Shown here one piece after another: positions 16,737 to 25,552 of a DNA stretch of 64,000 nt (the stretch's first letter is position 1; every line of letters starts with the position of its first letter). Made by a program: the position numbers and the translations under genes. A model generated the notes under the pieces. That model was not told the DNA's origin and did not search any database. It was given only the letters and a program-made list of their open reading frames with translations. This stretch comes from Streptomyces sp. SCSIO 75703 (GTDB lineage Bacteria; Actinomycetota; Actinomycetes; Streptomycetales; Streptomycetaceae), in assembly GCF_036607905.1 (NCBI RefSeq), contig NZ_CP144555.1, forward strand, positions 1,798,001 to 1,862,000, read 5' to 3'.

Positions 16737-17686
16737 CAGGGGCGGTCTCCGGTGGGAACGGGGATGTGCAGGCGTACGTCGGTGCCGTGTCCGGGGGCGG
16801 ACGCGATGCTCAGGTCGGCTCCGACGAGCAGCGCGCGTTCGCGCATGCCGTGGATGCCGGCGCCCTCGGGGGCGGCGCCGAGGCCGGTGCCGTTGTCCCG
16901 GACGAGGAGTTCCACGCCGTCGGGCAGCGAGCGCAGGCCCAGTTCGGCGCGGTCGGCGGCGGCGTGGCGCGCGGTGTTGGTCAGTCCCTCCTGGGCGACC
17001 CGGTAGATCACGAGTTCCGATTCGGGGCTGAGCGGCGGCAGGTCGGCGGTGACGTGGTGGCGGACGGTGAGCCCGTGGTGGGTGAACTCGGCCGCGAGGG
17101 AGCGCAGGGCGCTGGTGAGGCCGAGTTCCTCCAGGACGCCGGGGCGCAGGCGGCGGGCGATGCGGCGGATCTCGTCGAGCCCGGCCCGGGTCGCCTCCTG
17201 GGCGAGGGTCACGTCGGCGCGCAGGTCCCCGGGGACCCGGTCGGCGACGCGCTTGAGCTGGAGCAGGACCGCGGTGAGGGTCTGGCCGACCTCGTCGTGC
17301 AGTTCCCGGGCGATGCGCTGCCGCTCGCCCTCCTGGGCGTTCAGGGCGCGGCCGGCGCCGGCGGCGCGTTCGGCCTGGAGCCGGTCCAGCATCTCGTTGT
17401 ACGTGGCGATCAGCTCGGCCGTCTCGGGCGGCCCGGTGACCTCCGGCCGGTCCCCCGCGACCATCAGGTCGGCGGTGCCCATCGCGCGGCCCAGCCGGTG
17501 CAGCGGGCCGAGGCCGATGCGCAGCACGACAGCGTTGCCGACCAGCAGCGCGGCGAGCCCGGCGATGACGAGCAGGGCCTCGCCCAACAGGACGGGCGTG
17601 GAGACGGTGACCGGTCCGAGCAGCAGGGCGGTCGCCACGATCAGGCACGCGGCGTTGAGGGAGAAGATCCGCCAGAAGAGCGACAC
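16736..17686 (-). CDS. sensor histidine kinase (HPK7/NarX-like)
   Basis: 316 residues from GTG 17686. Two membrane helices (about 8-27 and 30-55), a HAMP-like linker, then HisKA_3 with [15 protein letters not shown] (His130) and a HATPase domain with [22 protein letters not shown] prefer this GTG because the protein then begins with the family-typical start [11 protein letters not shown]. The in-frame ATG at 17782 would add 32 residues whose third codon positions are much less G/C-rich than the gene body. It has almost no extracellular sensor, so it probably senses the membrane or acts through it. Coupled by overlap to its regulator. Confidence 0.9.
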   Translation of the reverse strand: MSLFWRIFSLNAACLIVATALLLGPVTVSTPVLLGEALLVIAGLAALLVGNAVVLRIGLGPLHRLGRAMGTADLMVAGDRPEVTGPPETAELIATYNEMLDRLQAERAAGAGRALNAQEGERQRIARELHDEVGQTLTAVLLQLKRVADRVPGDLRADVTLAQEATRAGLDEIRRIARRLRPGVLEELGLTSALRSLAAEFTHHGLTVRHHVTADLPPLSPESELVIYRVAQEGLTNTARHAAADRAELGLRSLPDGVELLVRDNGTGLGAAPEGAGIHGMRERALLVGADLSIASAPGHGTDVRLHIPVPTGDRP

Positions 17687-17905
17687 GGTCCGCTTCCCGC
17701 TCCTCCCGGATTCCACCCACAACAGCGCCTGGGTAAGTTTCGCCGCTCGCGACGTGTTGCGTATATCCGTCGCGACACCCATATCGTCACCGTACGCGCG
17801 GATGGCAGCATGGCGACGGTACGCGCGCGCCCGGCGGACGGGCGAACGCGGCCGGGACATGCGCCACGAACGCACGACATGCACCACGAACGAGGGGAAG
17901 AACTC

Positions 17906-18391
17906 GTGTCCGCTCCACGCCTGAGGGCGACGCCGCTGCCGGGCATAGGGGTCCAGTACGACCTCGTGACCCGCGAACACCGGCACCTGTCGGTGGTCGC
18001 CCACCGTGACGGCGCCCGCACGGTGAACGTCTACGGGAGCGAGGACCCGGACTCGTGCGCCCAGTCGCTGCGGCTGACCGGCCAGGAGGCCGGGGCGCTG
18101 ATCGACACGCTGAAGCCGTCCCACCAGAGCGCGAACCTGCTCTACACCACGGACCTGGGGCTGGTCGCCGAACGGATCGAGGTGGCCGCCACCTCCCGCT
18201 GGAACGGGCGGCTGCTGGGCGACACGCGGATGCGCACCGAGACGGGCGCGTCGATCGTGGCCGTGCTGCGCCGGGCCGAGGCGATCCCGTCGCCCGCTCC
18301 GGACTTCCGCCTCGCGGGTGGTGACATCCTGATCGTCATCGGCACCCGTGAGGGCGTCGACAGCGCCGCGACGATACTCGGGCAGGAGTGA
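17906..18391 (+). CDS. KhtT-like regulatory subunit of cation/proton antiporter
   Basis: 161 residues from GTG 17906 (GGGGAAG 6 nt upstream; an ATG at 17880 is an alternative). Begins LRATPLPGIGVQYDLVTRE and ends in a TrkA-C (RCK_C) domain with GDILIVIGTREG. Such proteins are cytoplasmic ligand-binding gates for CPA2 antiporters, as KhtT is for KhtU in Bacillus. The antiporter gene starts 4 bp after the stop, so the two form one operon. Divergent from the two-component pair. Confidence 0.9.
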   Translation: MSAPRLRATPLPGIGVQYDLVTREHRHLSVVAHRDGARTVNVYGSEDPDSCAQSLRLTGQEAGALIDTLKPSHQSANLLYTTDLGLVAERIEVAATSRWNGRLLGDTRMRTETGASIVAVLRRAEAIPSPAPDFRLAGGDILIVIGTREGVDSAATILGQE

Positions 18392-18395
18392 GCGC

Positions 18396-19634
18396 GTGCA
18401 CTCAGCGGTTCTCCTGATCGAGTTCGGTTCCATCATCCTCGGGCTGGGGCTGCTCGGCCGGTTCGCCGGCCGGTACCGCCTCTCGCCCATCCCCCTGTAC
18501 CTGCTGGCCGGGCTGGCCTTCGGCGAGGGCGGTCTGCTGCCGCTCGGCGCCAGCGAGGAGTTCGTGGCGACCGGCGCCGAGATCGGCGTCATCCTCCTGC
18601 TGCTGATGCTGGGGCTGGAGTACACGGCCGGTGACCTGGTCACCAACCTGAAGTCGCACTATCCGGCGGGGCTCGTCGACTGCGCGTTCAACGCGGTGCC
18701 GGGCGCGGTGGCCGCGCTGCTGCTGGGCTGGGGCCCGGTCGCCGCGGTGGTCCTGGCCGGCGTGACGTGGATCTCGTCGTCCGGTGTGATCGCCAAAGTG
18801 CTCGGCGACCTCGGCCGGGTCGGCAACCGCGAGACACCGGTGATCCTCAGCGTGCTGGTCCTGGAGGACCTGGCGATGGCGGTGTACCTGCCGATCGTCA
18901 CCGCGCTGGTGGCCGGAGCGGGGCTGATGACCGGGAGCATCACGCTCGCGGTCGCGCTCGCCGCGGCCGGGCTGGTCCTCTTCGTGGCGGTGCGGTACGG
19001 GCGGCTGATCTCCCGGTTCGTCTCCAGCGACGACCCGGAGAAGCTGCTGCTGGTGGTGCTGGGTCTGACGATCCTGGTCGCCGGTGTCGCGCAGCAGCTC
19101 CAGGTGTCGGCCGCGGTGGGCGCCTTCCTGGTGGGCATCGCGCTGTCCGGGGAGGTCGCGGAGGGCGCGCACACGCTGCTGAGCCCGCTGCGCGACCTGT
19201 TCGCCGCGGTGTTCTTCGTGTTCTTCGGGCTGCACACCGACCCGGCGAGCATCCCGCCGGTGCTGCTGCCCGCGCTGGCGCTGGCCCTGCTCACCGCCCT
19301 CTCCAAGATCGCCACGGGGTACTGGGCGGCCCGCCGGGCGGGCATCTCCGTCAAGGGCCGCTGGCGCGCGGGCGGGGCGCTGGTGGCACGCGGCGAGTTC
19401 TCCATCGTGATCGCGGGCCTCGCGGTGTCGGCCGGGATCGAACCCTCCCTCGGCCCGCTGGCCACGGCGTACGTGCTGATCCTCGTGGTGCTCGGTCCGC
19501 TCACCGCGCGGTTCACGGAGCCGGTCGCGACCCGGCTGTTCCCGAGCCGGGGCAATCCGGACCGGGCCGGGGGCGCGCTGCCGGAGGCCAGCACGGCCCG
19601 CGCGGCGGGCGCGGAGGCGTCGGTCGGCGACTGA
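18396..19634 (+). CDS. CPA2 cation/proton antiporter, KhtU-like
   Basis: 412 residues from GTG 18396 with GGAG 8 nt upstream. About 12 membrane helices. Family features include AEIGVILLLLMLGLEYT, the helix LEDLAMAVYLPIVTALVAG with its conserved acidic residues, VGAFLVGIALSG, and FFVFFGLHTDP. There is no C-terminal RCK domain; that function is supplied by the preceding KhtT-like protein. The pair is expected to export K+ (or NH4+/Na+) in exchange for protons at the plasma membrane; ion specificity cannot be read from sequence. Confidence 0.92.
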   Translation: MHSAVLLIEFGSIILGLGLLGRFAGRYRLSPIPLYLLAGLAFGEGGLLPLGASEEFVATGAEIGVILLLLMLGLEYTAGDLVTNLKSHYPAGLVDCAFNAVPGAVAALLLGWGPVAAVVLAGVTWISSSGVIAKVLGDLGRVGNRETPVILSVLVLEDLAMAVYLPIVTALVAGAGLMTGSITLAVALAAAGLVLFVAVRYGRLISRFVSSDDPEKLLLVVLGLTILVAGVAQQLQVSAAVGAFLVGIALSGEVAEGAHTLLSPLRDLFAAVFFVFFGLHTDPASIPPVLLPALALALLTALSKIATGYWAARRAGISVKGRWRAGGALVARGEFSIVIAGLAVSAGIEPSLGPLATAYVLILVVLGPLTARFTEPVATRLFPSRGNPDRAGGALPEASTARAAGAEASVGD

Positions 19635-19711
19635 GCCCCGTGCGGCGCACTCGGCGGGCGGTCCGGAAGCTCGGTGGCCGCCGGTGTCCGGCCCTGCCGC
19701 GGCCCCCGGGG

Positions 19712-20131
19712 TCACCCCTCCGCCGGCACCCGGTCCGCCGGCGTCCACCCCTGGCGGCGCAGGACACCGCCCACGTCGGGGGCCTCGTAGTGCTCGCCCT
19801 TGAGCACCTTGCCGTCGGCCCGGCGGCTCACCCGGCCGTCCGGGCCCCGCTTGGTCATGTTGGACCGGTGGACCTCGGCGATCACCGCGTCGAGGTCGAT
19901 GCCGTGCACCAGGGCCGTGCCGTACGCCACGTACACCACGTCGGCCAACTCGTGCGCGAGCCGGTCCAGCGGCCCCGCCACCGACACCTCCGCCACCTCG
20001 GCGGCCTCCTCGGCGAGCAGTTCGCCGCGGTGGGCCGCGAGGTCCGGCGCGACCTCCGTCGGCGTGTCGCGGGTGTCGATCCCGCAGGCGCGGTGGAAGG
20101 CACGGACCAGGTCGGCGGGGGAGGCACTCAT
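19712..20131 (-). CDS. MazG-like nucleotide pyrophosphohydrolase
   Basis: 139 residues. The all-alpha NTP-pyrophosphatase core is recognisable: ELLAEEAAEVAEV supplies the ExxE half of the metal site, and HELADVVYVAYGTALVHGID the ExxD half, followed by AEVHRSNMTK. The C-terminal part reads DGRVSRRADGKVLKGEHY. Such proteins hydrolyse (d)NTPs to monophosphates and help clean the nucleotide pool; the exact substrate is unknown. Convergent with the antiporter gene across 77 bp and divergent from the TAXI gene. Confidence 0.87.
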   Translation of the reverse strand: MSASPADLVRAFHRACGIDTRDTPTEVAPDLAAHRGELLAEEAAEVAEVSVAGPLDRLAHELADVVYVAYGTALVHGIDLDAVIAEVHRSNMTKRGPDGRVSRRADGKVLKGEHYEAPDVGGVLRRQGWTPADRVPAEG

Positions 20132-20308
20132 GGCGACGACTGTAGCCAGAGCCGGCCGGGGCCCGGTCCGCCGTTACCGGTTCCGGGCGGGCGTCCGTGA
20201 CCGGGCCCCGGCCCGGTCCGGTGGCCGTGACCGGTTCCGGTCCGGCCCCTGCGTCCGTGACCCGCGCGACACTGGTCAGCGCGGGTGCGGGCTGGCAGGA
20301 TCGCCCGC

Positions 20309-21304
20309 ATGTCCCGGAAGTCCCCTCGCCCCGGCGCGCGTGCCGCCCTCGTCGGCACCGGCGCGGGCCTCGTCGTCCTCGGCCTGCTGCTGTGGTGGCT
20401 GCAGCCGCTGGGCGAGAAGCCGCCGAGCGGGACGATCACGTTCAGCACCGGCACCCGCGCCGGCGTGTACCAGAAGTACGGCGAACTGCTCCGCGCCGAG
20501 CTGCGCAAGGACATGCCGCACCTGGACGTGCGGCTGCTGACCAGCGCGGGTTCCCAGGAGAACGTCGAACGGGTGGCGTCCGGCAAGGCCGACTTCACGG
20601 TCGCCGCGGCCGACGCGGTGGAGACGTTCCGGCTCGCCGGGCACCCGGGCGCCGGAGAACTGCGCGGGGTGGCCCGCCTCTACGACGACTACGTCCAGCT
20701 CGTGGTCCCCTCCGACTCCACCGTGCGCACCGTGGCCGACCTGCGCGGCAAGCGGGTGGCGATAGGGCTGCCGGACTCCGGGGTCCGGCTGATCGCGACC
20801 CGGCTGCTGGCGGCGGCCGGCATCGACCCGGAGCACGACATCGTGCCCCGGGCGGACGGCATCGACACCGGCCCGGGACGGCTGGGCAAGGAGATCGACG
20901 CGTTCTTCTGGTCGGGCGGGCTGCCGACGGACGGGCTCAAGAAGATCGCCGAGAACTCGGCCTTCCGGTTCGTGCCGATCGGTGAGGACCTGGTCGCCAC
21001 GCTGCACGAGTCCGGCGGCGCGACCCGGTACTACCGGGCGACGAGCATCCCGGAGTCGGCCTATCCCAGCGTCCAGAACGGCTCCGTCGTCCCGACGATG
21101 GCCGTGTCCAACCTGCTGATGACCCGGGCCGACATGGACCCGCGGATCACCGAGTGGCTGACGCGGGCCGTGCTGGACAGCCGGGACGGCATCGGCGCGC
21201 ACGTCCACTCCGCGCAACTCGTGGACCTGCGCACCGCGATCTACACCGACCCGCTGGAGCTGCACGCGGGCGCCCGGCGCTACTACCGCTCGGTGAAGCC
21301 GTAG
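20309..21304 (+). CDS. TAXI-family solute-binding protein, membrane-tethered
   Basis: 331 residues from ATG 20309 (AGGA 8 nt upstream; a GTG at 20285 is possible). One N-terminal hydrophobic helix (LVGTGAGLVVLGLLLWWL) with no lipobox and no clear signal-peptidase site suggests an anchored extracytoplasmic domain. Then comes the TAXI pattern: FSTGTRAGVYQKYGELL, LLTSAGSQENVERVASGKADF, DDYVQLVV, LRGKRVAIGLPDSGVR, and DAFFWSGG. TAXI proteins normally feed TRAP transporters, but no TRAP permease is encoded in the window. A Thermus TAXI protein binds glutamate/glutamine (from memory). Its last 22 bp overlap gluK tail to tail, beside the glutamate regulon. Confidence 0.88.
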   Translation: MSRKSPRPGARAALVGTGAGLVVLGLLLWWLQPLGEKPPSGTITFSTGTRAGVYQKYGELLRAELRKDMPHLDVRLLTSAGSQENVERVASGKADFTVAAADAVETFRLAGHPGAGELRGVARLYDDYVQLVVPSDSTVRTVADLRGKRVAIGLPDSGVRLIATRLLAAAGIDPEHDIVPRADGIDTGPGRLGKEIDAFFWSGGLPTDGLKKIAENSAFRFVPIGEDLVATLHESGGATRYYRATSIPESAYPSVQNGSVVPTMAVSNLLMTRADMDPRITEWLTRAVLDSRDGIGAHVHSAQLVDLRTAIYTDPLELHAGARRYYRSVKP

Positions 21305-22725
21305 GACGCCTCCGGGGTGCCGCGCGGTGCGCTCCTGGGCACCGTGACGGTGACCACCAGTCCGTGCGGGCTCCGGTGGCCGAACGCGATCGAGCCGCCG
21401 CCGGCCGCGAGCAGCGCCCGGCAGATGGAGAGGCCGAGACCGGAGCCGTCGACGTTCTGGTGGCGTCCGCTGCGCCAGAAGCGGTCGCCGACCCGGGCCA
21501 GTTCCTCGTCGGTCAGGCCGGGACCGCTGTCGGCGACGCGGACGGTCACGGTGTCCCCGGCGCCGCCGACCGTGACCCGGACCTCGCCCCGCGGGGGCGT
21601 GAACTTCAGCGCGTTGTCGATGACGGCGTCCAGGGCGCTGGACAGGCTCACGGGGTCGGCCCAGCCGGTGGTCGGCGGCGCCTGGCCGGTCAGCCGTACG
21701 CCCTTGGCGTCGGCGGTCGGCGCCCAGGCGGCGAGGCGTTCGGCGGCGAGCGCGCCGATGTCGGTGATCCGCAGGTCCGCCTCGCTGTGCTCGGCGAGCG
21801 CGAGGCCGAGCAGGTCGTCCAGGACGTGGGCCAGGCGCTTGCCCTCCGCCCGTACCGAGGCGATCTCCTCGTTGCCCTCGGGCAGTTCCAGGGCGAGCAG
21901 TTCGATGCGCAGCAAAAGGGCGGCGAGGGGGTTGCGGAGCTGGTGGGAGGCGTCGGCGACGAAGGCCCGCTGCTGTTCGAGCACGTCCTCGACGTGGTCG
22001 GCCATCTCGTTGAAGGAGCGGGCCAGCCGGCGCAGCTCGGGCGGTCCGCCGGAGGGGGCGACCCGGGACTTGAGCCGTCCGGTGGCGATGTCGTGGGTGG
22101 TGGCGTCCAGGACCCGTACGGGCCGCAGCACCCAGCCGGTGAGCCGCAGGGCGGCGCCGACCGCGAGCAGCATCGCGGCGCTCTCGCCCGCCGCGATGAC
22201 CAGCCAGCCGCGCAGGGTCCGCCCGCGCATCGCGTCGGTGGGCGAGTCGGTGACGACGACGGCGACGACGTCCCCGTCCCGGATGACCGGTGAGGCGACC
22301 ACCAGCCGGCCGCTCTGCCAGGGCCACACCTGCTGCGGGTCGTGGCTGCGGCGGCTGAGCAGCGCCTCGTCGAAGGCGGCGCGCACCTCGCCCTCACGGG
22401 GCAGGAACCACGTGGTGGGCGCGTTCGCCATGGGCACGTGGTTGCGGTAGTAGACGCCCGCGCGGATGCCGTAGACCTCGTGGTAGCTGGTCAGCTCCGC
22501 CTGGAGGGTGTCCAGGCGCTCGCCGGTCGCCGTGCGGCCGGTTGCGTCCGGGGCGGACTCGGTGACGAACTGGGCGAGCGCCGCGAAGCGCGCCGTGTCG
22601 TCGATGCGGTCGACGACCACCCGCTGCTGCTCGGCGCGGGCCACGCTGACCGCGAGGGGCACGCCGAGGGCGAGCAGGACGGCCGCCATCAGGACGATGA
22701 GCAGGGGGAGCAGACGCGTGCGCAC
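21283..22725 (-). CDS. gluK: glutamate-responsive sensor histidine kinase GluK
   Basis: 480 residues from GTG 22725, 10 nt after the gluR stop. Two membrane helices (about 5-27 and 171-197) enclose a roughly 140-residue extracellular sensor; then HAMP, HisKA with DASHQLRNPL (His261) and HATPase with NALKFTPP, DSGPGL and GSGLGLSI. By position next to gluABCD it matches GluK of S. coelicolor, described with GluR as a glutamate-sensing pair controlling glutamate uptake. That function is taken from the literature; the sequence itself shows a standard intramembrane-anchored kinase. The 3' end overlaps the TAXI gene. Confidence 0.9.
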   Translation of the reverse strand: MRTRLLPLLIVLMAAVLLALGVPLAVSVARAEQQRVVVDRIDDTARFAALAQFVTESAPDATGRTATGERLDTLQAELTSYHEVYGIRAGVYYRNHVPMANAPTTWFLPREGEVRAAFDEALLSRRSHDPQQVWPWQSGRLVVASPVIRDGDVVAVVVTDSPTDAMRGRTLRGWLVIAAGESAAMLLAVGAALRLTGWVLRPVRVLDATTHDIATGRLKSRVAPSGGPPELRRLARSFNEMADHVEDVLEQQRAFVADASHQLRNPLAALLLRIELLALELPEGNEEIASVRAEGKRLAHVLDDLLGLALAEHSEADLRITDIGALAAERLAAWAPTADAKGVRLTGQAPPTTGWADPVSLSSALDAVIDNALKFTPPRGEVRVTVGGAGDTVTVRVADSGPGLTDEELARVGDRFWRSGRHQNVDGSGLGLSICRALLAAGGGSIAFGHRSPHGLVVTVTVPRSAPRGTPEASYGFTER

Positions 22726-22735
22726 CCGGGCCCGC

Positions 22736-23422
22736 TTACGCGGCGGGGGCGACGAGACGGTAGCCGACGCCGCGCACGGTCTCGATCAGGGCCGGCATGC
22801 GCAGCTTGGAGCGCAGGGAGGCGACGTGCACCTCCAGCGTGCGCCCGGTCCCCTCCCAGCTCGTGCGCCACACCTCGCTGATGATCTGCTCGCGGCGGAA
22901 GACCACGCCGGGGCGCTGGGCCAGCAGGGCGAGGAGGTCGAATTCCTTGCGGGTGAGCTGGACGACCGTCCCGTCGACACTGACCTGCCGGGTCGGCAGC
23001 TCGACGCGCACGGCGCCGAGGCGCAGCGACGTCTCGCCGCCGGCCGGGGCGTCCTCGTGGGCGGTGCGCCGGCTCACGGCGTGGATGCGGGCCAGCAGCT
23101 CGCCGGTGTCGTACGGCTTGACCACGTAGTCGTCCGCGCCGAGGTTGAGGCCGTGGATGCGGGAGCGTACGTCCGACCGGGCGGTCACCATGATCACCGG
23201 GGTGGCGGTGCGCTTGCGGATCTTGCCGCAGACCTCGTATCCGTCCTGGTCGGGCAGGCCCAGGTCGAGCAGGACGACGCCGTACGGCTCGCCCTCGGGG
23301 ACGAGCGCCTGGAGGGCCTCCTCGCCGTTGCGCGCGTGGGTGACGTCGAAACCGTGCCGCGCCAGGACCGCCGACAGGGCGGCGGCGACGTGGTTGTCGT
23401 CCTCGACCAGCAGCAGTCTCAT
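22736..23422 (-). CDS. gluR: OmpR-family response regulator GluR
   Basis: 228 residues from ATG 23422 (AAGGGGG about 7 nt upstream). Receiver with acidic pair in LLVEDDN, phosphoacceptor Asp53 in VVLLDLGLPDQDG and Lys in DDYVVKPYD. The C-terminal winged helix includes LTRKEFDLLALLAQRPG, RTLEVHVASLRSKLR and ETVRGVGYRL. First gene of the gluR-gluK operon, transcribed divergently from gluA across 288 bp, as expected for the direct regulator of the importer (reported for S. coelicolor GluR). Confidence 0.92.
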   Translation of the reverse strand: MRLLLVEDDNHVAAALSAVLARHGFDVTHARNGEEALQALVPEGEPYGVVLLDLGLPDQDGYEVCGKIRKRTATPVIMVTARSDVRSRIHGLNLGADDYVVKPYDTGELLARIHAVSRRTAHEDAPAGGETSLRLGAVRVELPTRQVSVDGTVVQLTRKEFDLLALLAQRPGVVFRREQIISEVWRTSWEGTGRTLEVHVASLRSKLRMPALIETVRGVGYRLVAPAA

Positions 23423-23710
23423 CCGGGCCCCCTTCGGTTCATCGGCCGTACGCGCTGGATGGGTACAAACGGGTGCGTGCGCGCGTGCGCGCCCTGTGCA
23501 GTGACGCCGATGGAGGGGGACGGCGTCAAGAGTGTTCCGGTTGTGGCCGCCCGAAGTTATCCGGACGATATGCGCCCAGCTCACAAGTGCGACGACACGT
23601 GTCCGATTGCTATCGGATCGTGATGCTCAGATTCCCCTCAGATGTAGAGACGCAGGTCGGGTGGGGTCACTACTGTCCTCCGAAACCGAGGAGGACGGAG
23701 CCCGAGTGCG
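23423..23710. promoter_or_regulatory. divergent gluR / gluA control region
   Basis: 288 bp between the divergent starts, distinctly more A/T-rich than its flanks around 23545-23640. It must hold both promoters and, by analogy with the S. coelicolor system, the GluR site. I see candidate half-sites (GTTATCCGGACGAT near 23555) but no repeat clear enough to call an operator. Confidence 0.5.
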
Positions 23711-24487
23711 ATGACCGAAGTATCGGTGGCCAAGGAAGAGGTGGCCGCGACCGGCGAACTGGTCGTCCTGAAGAACGTCAACAAGCACTTCGGCGCGTTG
23801 CATGTACTCCAGGACATCGATCTGACGATCACCCGCGGCGAGGTCGTCGTGGTCATCGGACCGTCGGGGTCCGGTAAGTCCACCCTGTGCCGCACCATCA
23901 ACCGCCTGGAGACCATCGACTCCGGCACCATCTCGATCGACGGCAAGCCGCTGCCCGCCGAGGGCCGGCAGCTCGCGAAGCTGCGCGCCGACGTCGGCAT
24001 GGTCTTCCAGTCCTTCAACCTGTTCGCGCACAAGACCGTGCTGGAGAACGTCACCCTGGGCCAGGTCAAGGTTCGCAAGGTGGACGCCCAGCAGGCCGAG
24101 GAGAAGGCACGCGCCCTGCTCGACCGGGTCGGTGTGGGCGCCCAGGCGGACAAGTACCCCGCCCAGCTCTCCGGCGGTCAGCAGCAGCGTGTCGCCATCG
24201 CGCGGGCGCTCGCCATGGGACCGAAGGTCATGCTCTTCGACGAGCCCACCTCGGCGCTCGACCCGGAGATGATCAACGAGGTGCTGGAGGTCATGCAGCA
24301 GCTCGCCCGGGACGGCATGACCATGATCGTCGTCACCCACGAGATGGGCTTCGCCCGGTCGGCCGCCAACCGCGTGGTCTTCATGGCGGACGGCCGGATC
24401 GTCGAAGAGGCGGCTCCGGAGCAGTTCTTCAGCAACCCGCGCAGTGACCGGGCCAAGGACTTCCTGTCCAAGATCCTGCACCACTGA
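23711..24487 (+). CDS. gluA: glutamate ABC transporter, ATP-binding subunit
   Basis: 258 residues. GGAG lies about 11 nt before the ATG. Polar amino acid ABC ATPase with Walker [10 protein letters not shown] (50-58), Q-loop in [13 protein letters not shown], signature LSGGQQQR, Walker [13 protein letters not shown] and switch His in [10 protein letters not shown]. It energises glutamate import from the cytoplasmic face with GluC/GluD. First gene of the gluABCD operon; a 144-bp gap separates it from gluB. Confidence 0.96.
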   Translation: MTEVSVAKEEVAATGELVVLKNVNKHFGALHVLQDIDLTITRGEVVVVIGPSGSGKSTLCRTINRLETIDSGTISIDGKPLPAEGRQLAKLRADVGMVFQSFNLFAHKTVLENVTLGQVKVRKVDAQQAEEKARALLDRVGVGAQADKYPAQLSGGQQQRVAIARALAMGPKVMLFDEPTSALDPEMINEVLEVMQQLARDGMTMIVVTHEMGFARSAANRVVFMADGRIVEEAAPEQFFSNPRSDRAKDFLSKILHH

Positions 24488-24631
24488 CGCACCCGGCGGT
24501 CCCCCACGCCGACGCACTCCCCCCGGTTCCGACGACTTCCGGCTCCGCACGACCGCGTCATCCGCCGACGGCCCGCACCTGATCACCCGATCGTCCGATC
24601 GCAGCCTGATCACAGTCAAAGGATGTTCACC

Positions 24632-25468
24632 ATGAAGCTTCGCAAGGTCACCGCCGTCTCGGCCACCGTGTTCGCCCTCGCCCTGACCGCCACCGCCTGC
24701 GGCGGCGACAAGAGCGACGACAGCGGCTCGTCCGGCGGCGGCAAGAAGATCACCATCGGGATCAAGTTCGACCAGCCCGGCCTCGGCCAGAAGACCCCGA
24801 ACGGCTACAGCGGCTTCGACGTGGACATCGCCACCTACGTCGCCAAGAAGCTCGGCTACGGCGAGGACCAGATCGAGTGGAAGGAGTCGAAGAGCGCCGA
24901 CCGCGAGACCATGCTCCAGCGTGGTGACGTCGAGTTCATCGCCGCCACCTACTCGATCACCCCGCAGCGCGAGGAGAAGGTCGACTTCGCCGGCCCCTAC
25001 CTGCTCGCCCACCAGGACGTGCTGGTCCGCGCCGACGACGACTCCATCAAGTCGCCGGCCGACCTGAACAGCAAGAACCTCTGCTCGGTCACCGGCTCCA
25101 CCTCCGCCCAGAACGTCAAGAACGACCTGGCGCCCAAGGCCAACCTTCTGAAGTACCCGACCTACTCGGCCTGTCTGAACGGCCTCCAGACCGGCGCCAT
25201 CGACGCGCTGACCACGGACGACTCGATCCTCGCCGGATACGCCTCCCAGTCGCAGTTCAAGGGCAAGTTCAAGCTGGCCGGCTTCAAGATGACCAACGAG
25301 AACTACGGCATCGGCGTCAAGAAGGGCAGCGACCTCAAGAACAAGATCAACGAGGCGCTGGAGGCCATGGTCGCCGACGGTTCCTGGCAGAAGGCCGTGG
25401 ACGCCAACTTCGGTCCGGCCAACTACAAGAACGAGCCGGCGCCGAAGGTCGGCGACGTCAAGAGCTGA
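24632..25468 (+). CDS. gluB: glutamate-binding lipoprotein
   Basis: 278 residues. AAAGGA 8 nt upstream fixes ATG 24632 over an in-frame ATG three codons earlier. The signal peptide ends LTATAC with lipidated Cys23. A short Ser/Gly linker is followed by the amino-acid binding fold: ITIGIKFDQPGLGQ, FDVDIATYVAKKLGY, FIAATYSITPQREEKVDFAGPYL and SDLKNKINEALEAMVADGSWQKAV. It captures glutamate outside the membrane and delivers it to GluC/GluD. A strong hairpin follows the gene, which may protect this mRNA segment. Confidence 0.96.
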   Translation: MKLRKVTAVSATVFALALTATACGGDKSDDSGSSGGGKKITIGIKFDQPGLGQKTPNGYSGFDVDIATYVAKKLGYGEDQIEWKESKSADRETMLQRGDVEFIAATYSITPQREEKVDFAGPYLLAHQDVLVRADDDSIKSPADLNSKNLCSVTGSTSAQNVKNDLAPKANLLKYPTYSACLNGLQTGAIDALTTDDSILAGYASQSQFKGKFKLAGFKMTNENYGIGVKKGSDLKNKINEALEAMVADGSWQKAVDANFGPANYKNEPAPKVGDVKS

Positions 25469-25481
25469 GGCCCCGCCTGAT

Positions 25482-25517
25482 CCGGTGCGCCGCCCTCCGG
25501 AAGGGGCGGCGCACCGG
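25482..25517 (+). terminator. intercistronic hairpin between gluB and gluC
   Basis: Perfect 14-bp stem, CCGGTGCGCCGCCC (25482-25495) with GGGCGGCGCACCGG (25504-25517), 8-nt loop, 13 bp after gluB and 36 bp before gluC. No T run. Because the operon continues, it is more likely an mRNA-stabilising or partial-termination element that raises the binding protein over the permeases. Confidence 0.65.
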
Positions 25518-25552
25518 TACGGGCATCCCTACACGCGGAAGCGCGGGAGATC

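Noticed and set aside
20140..20290. Repeated TCCGTGACC units between the MazG-like and TAXI genes
   Set aside because: Three loose copies in very G/C-rich sequence with irregular spacing; could be chance.
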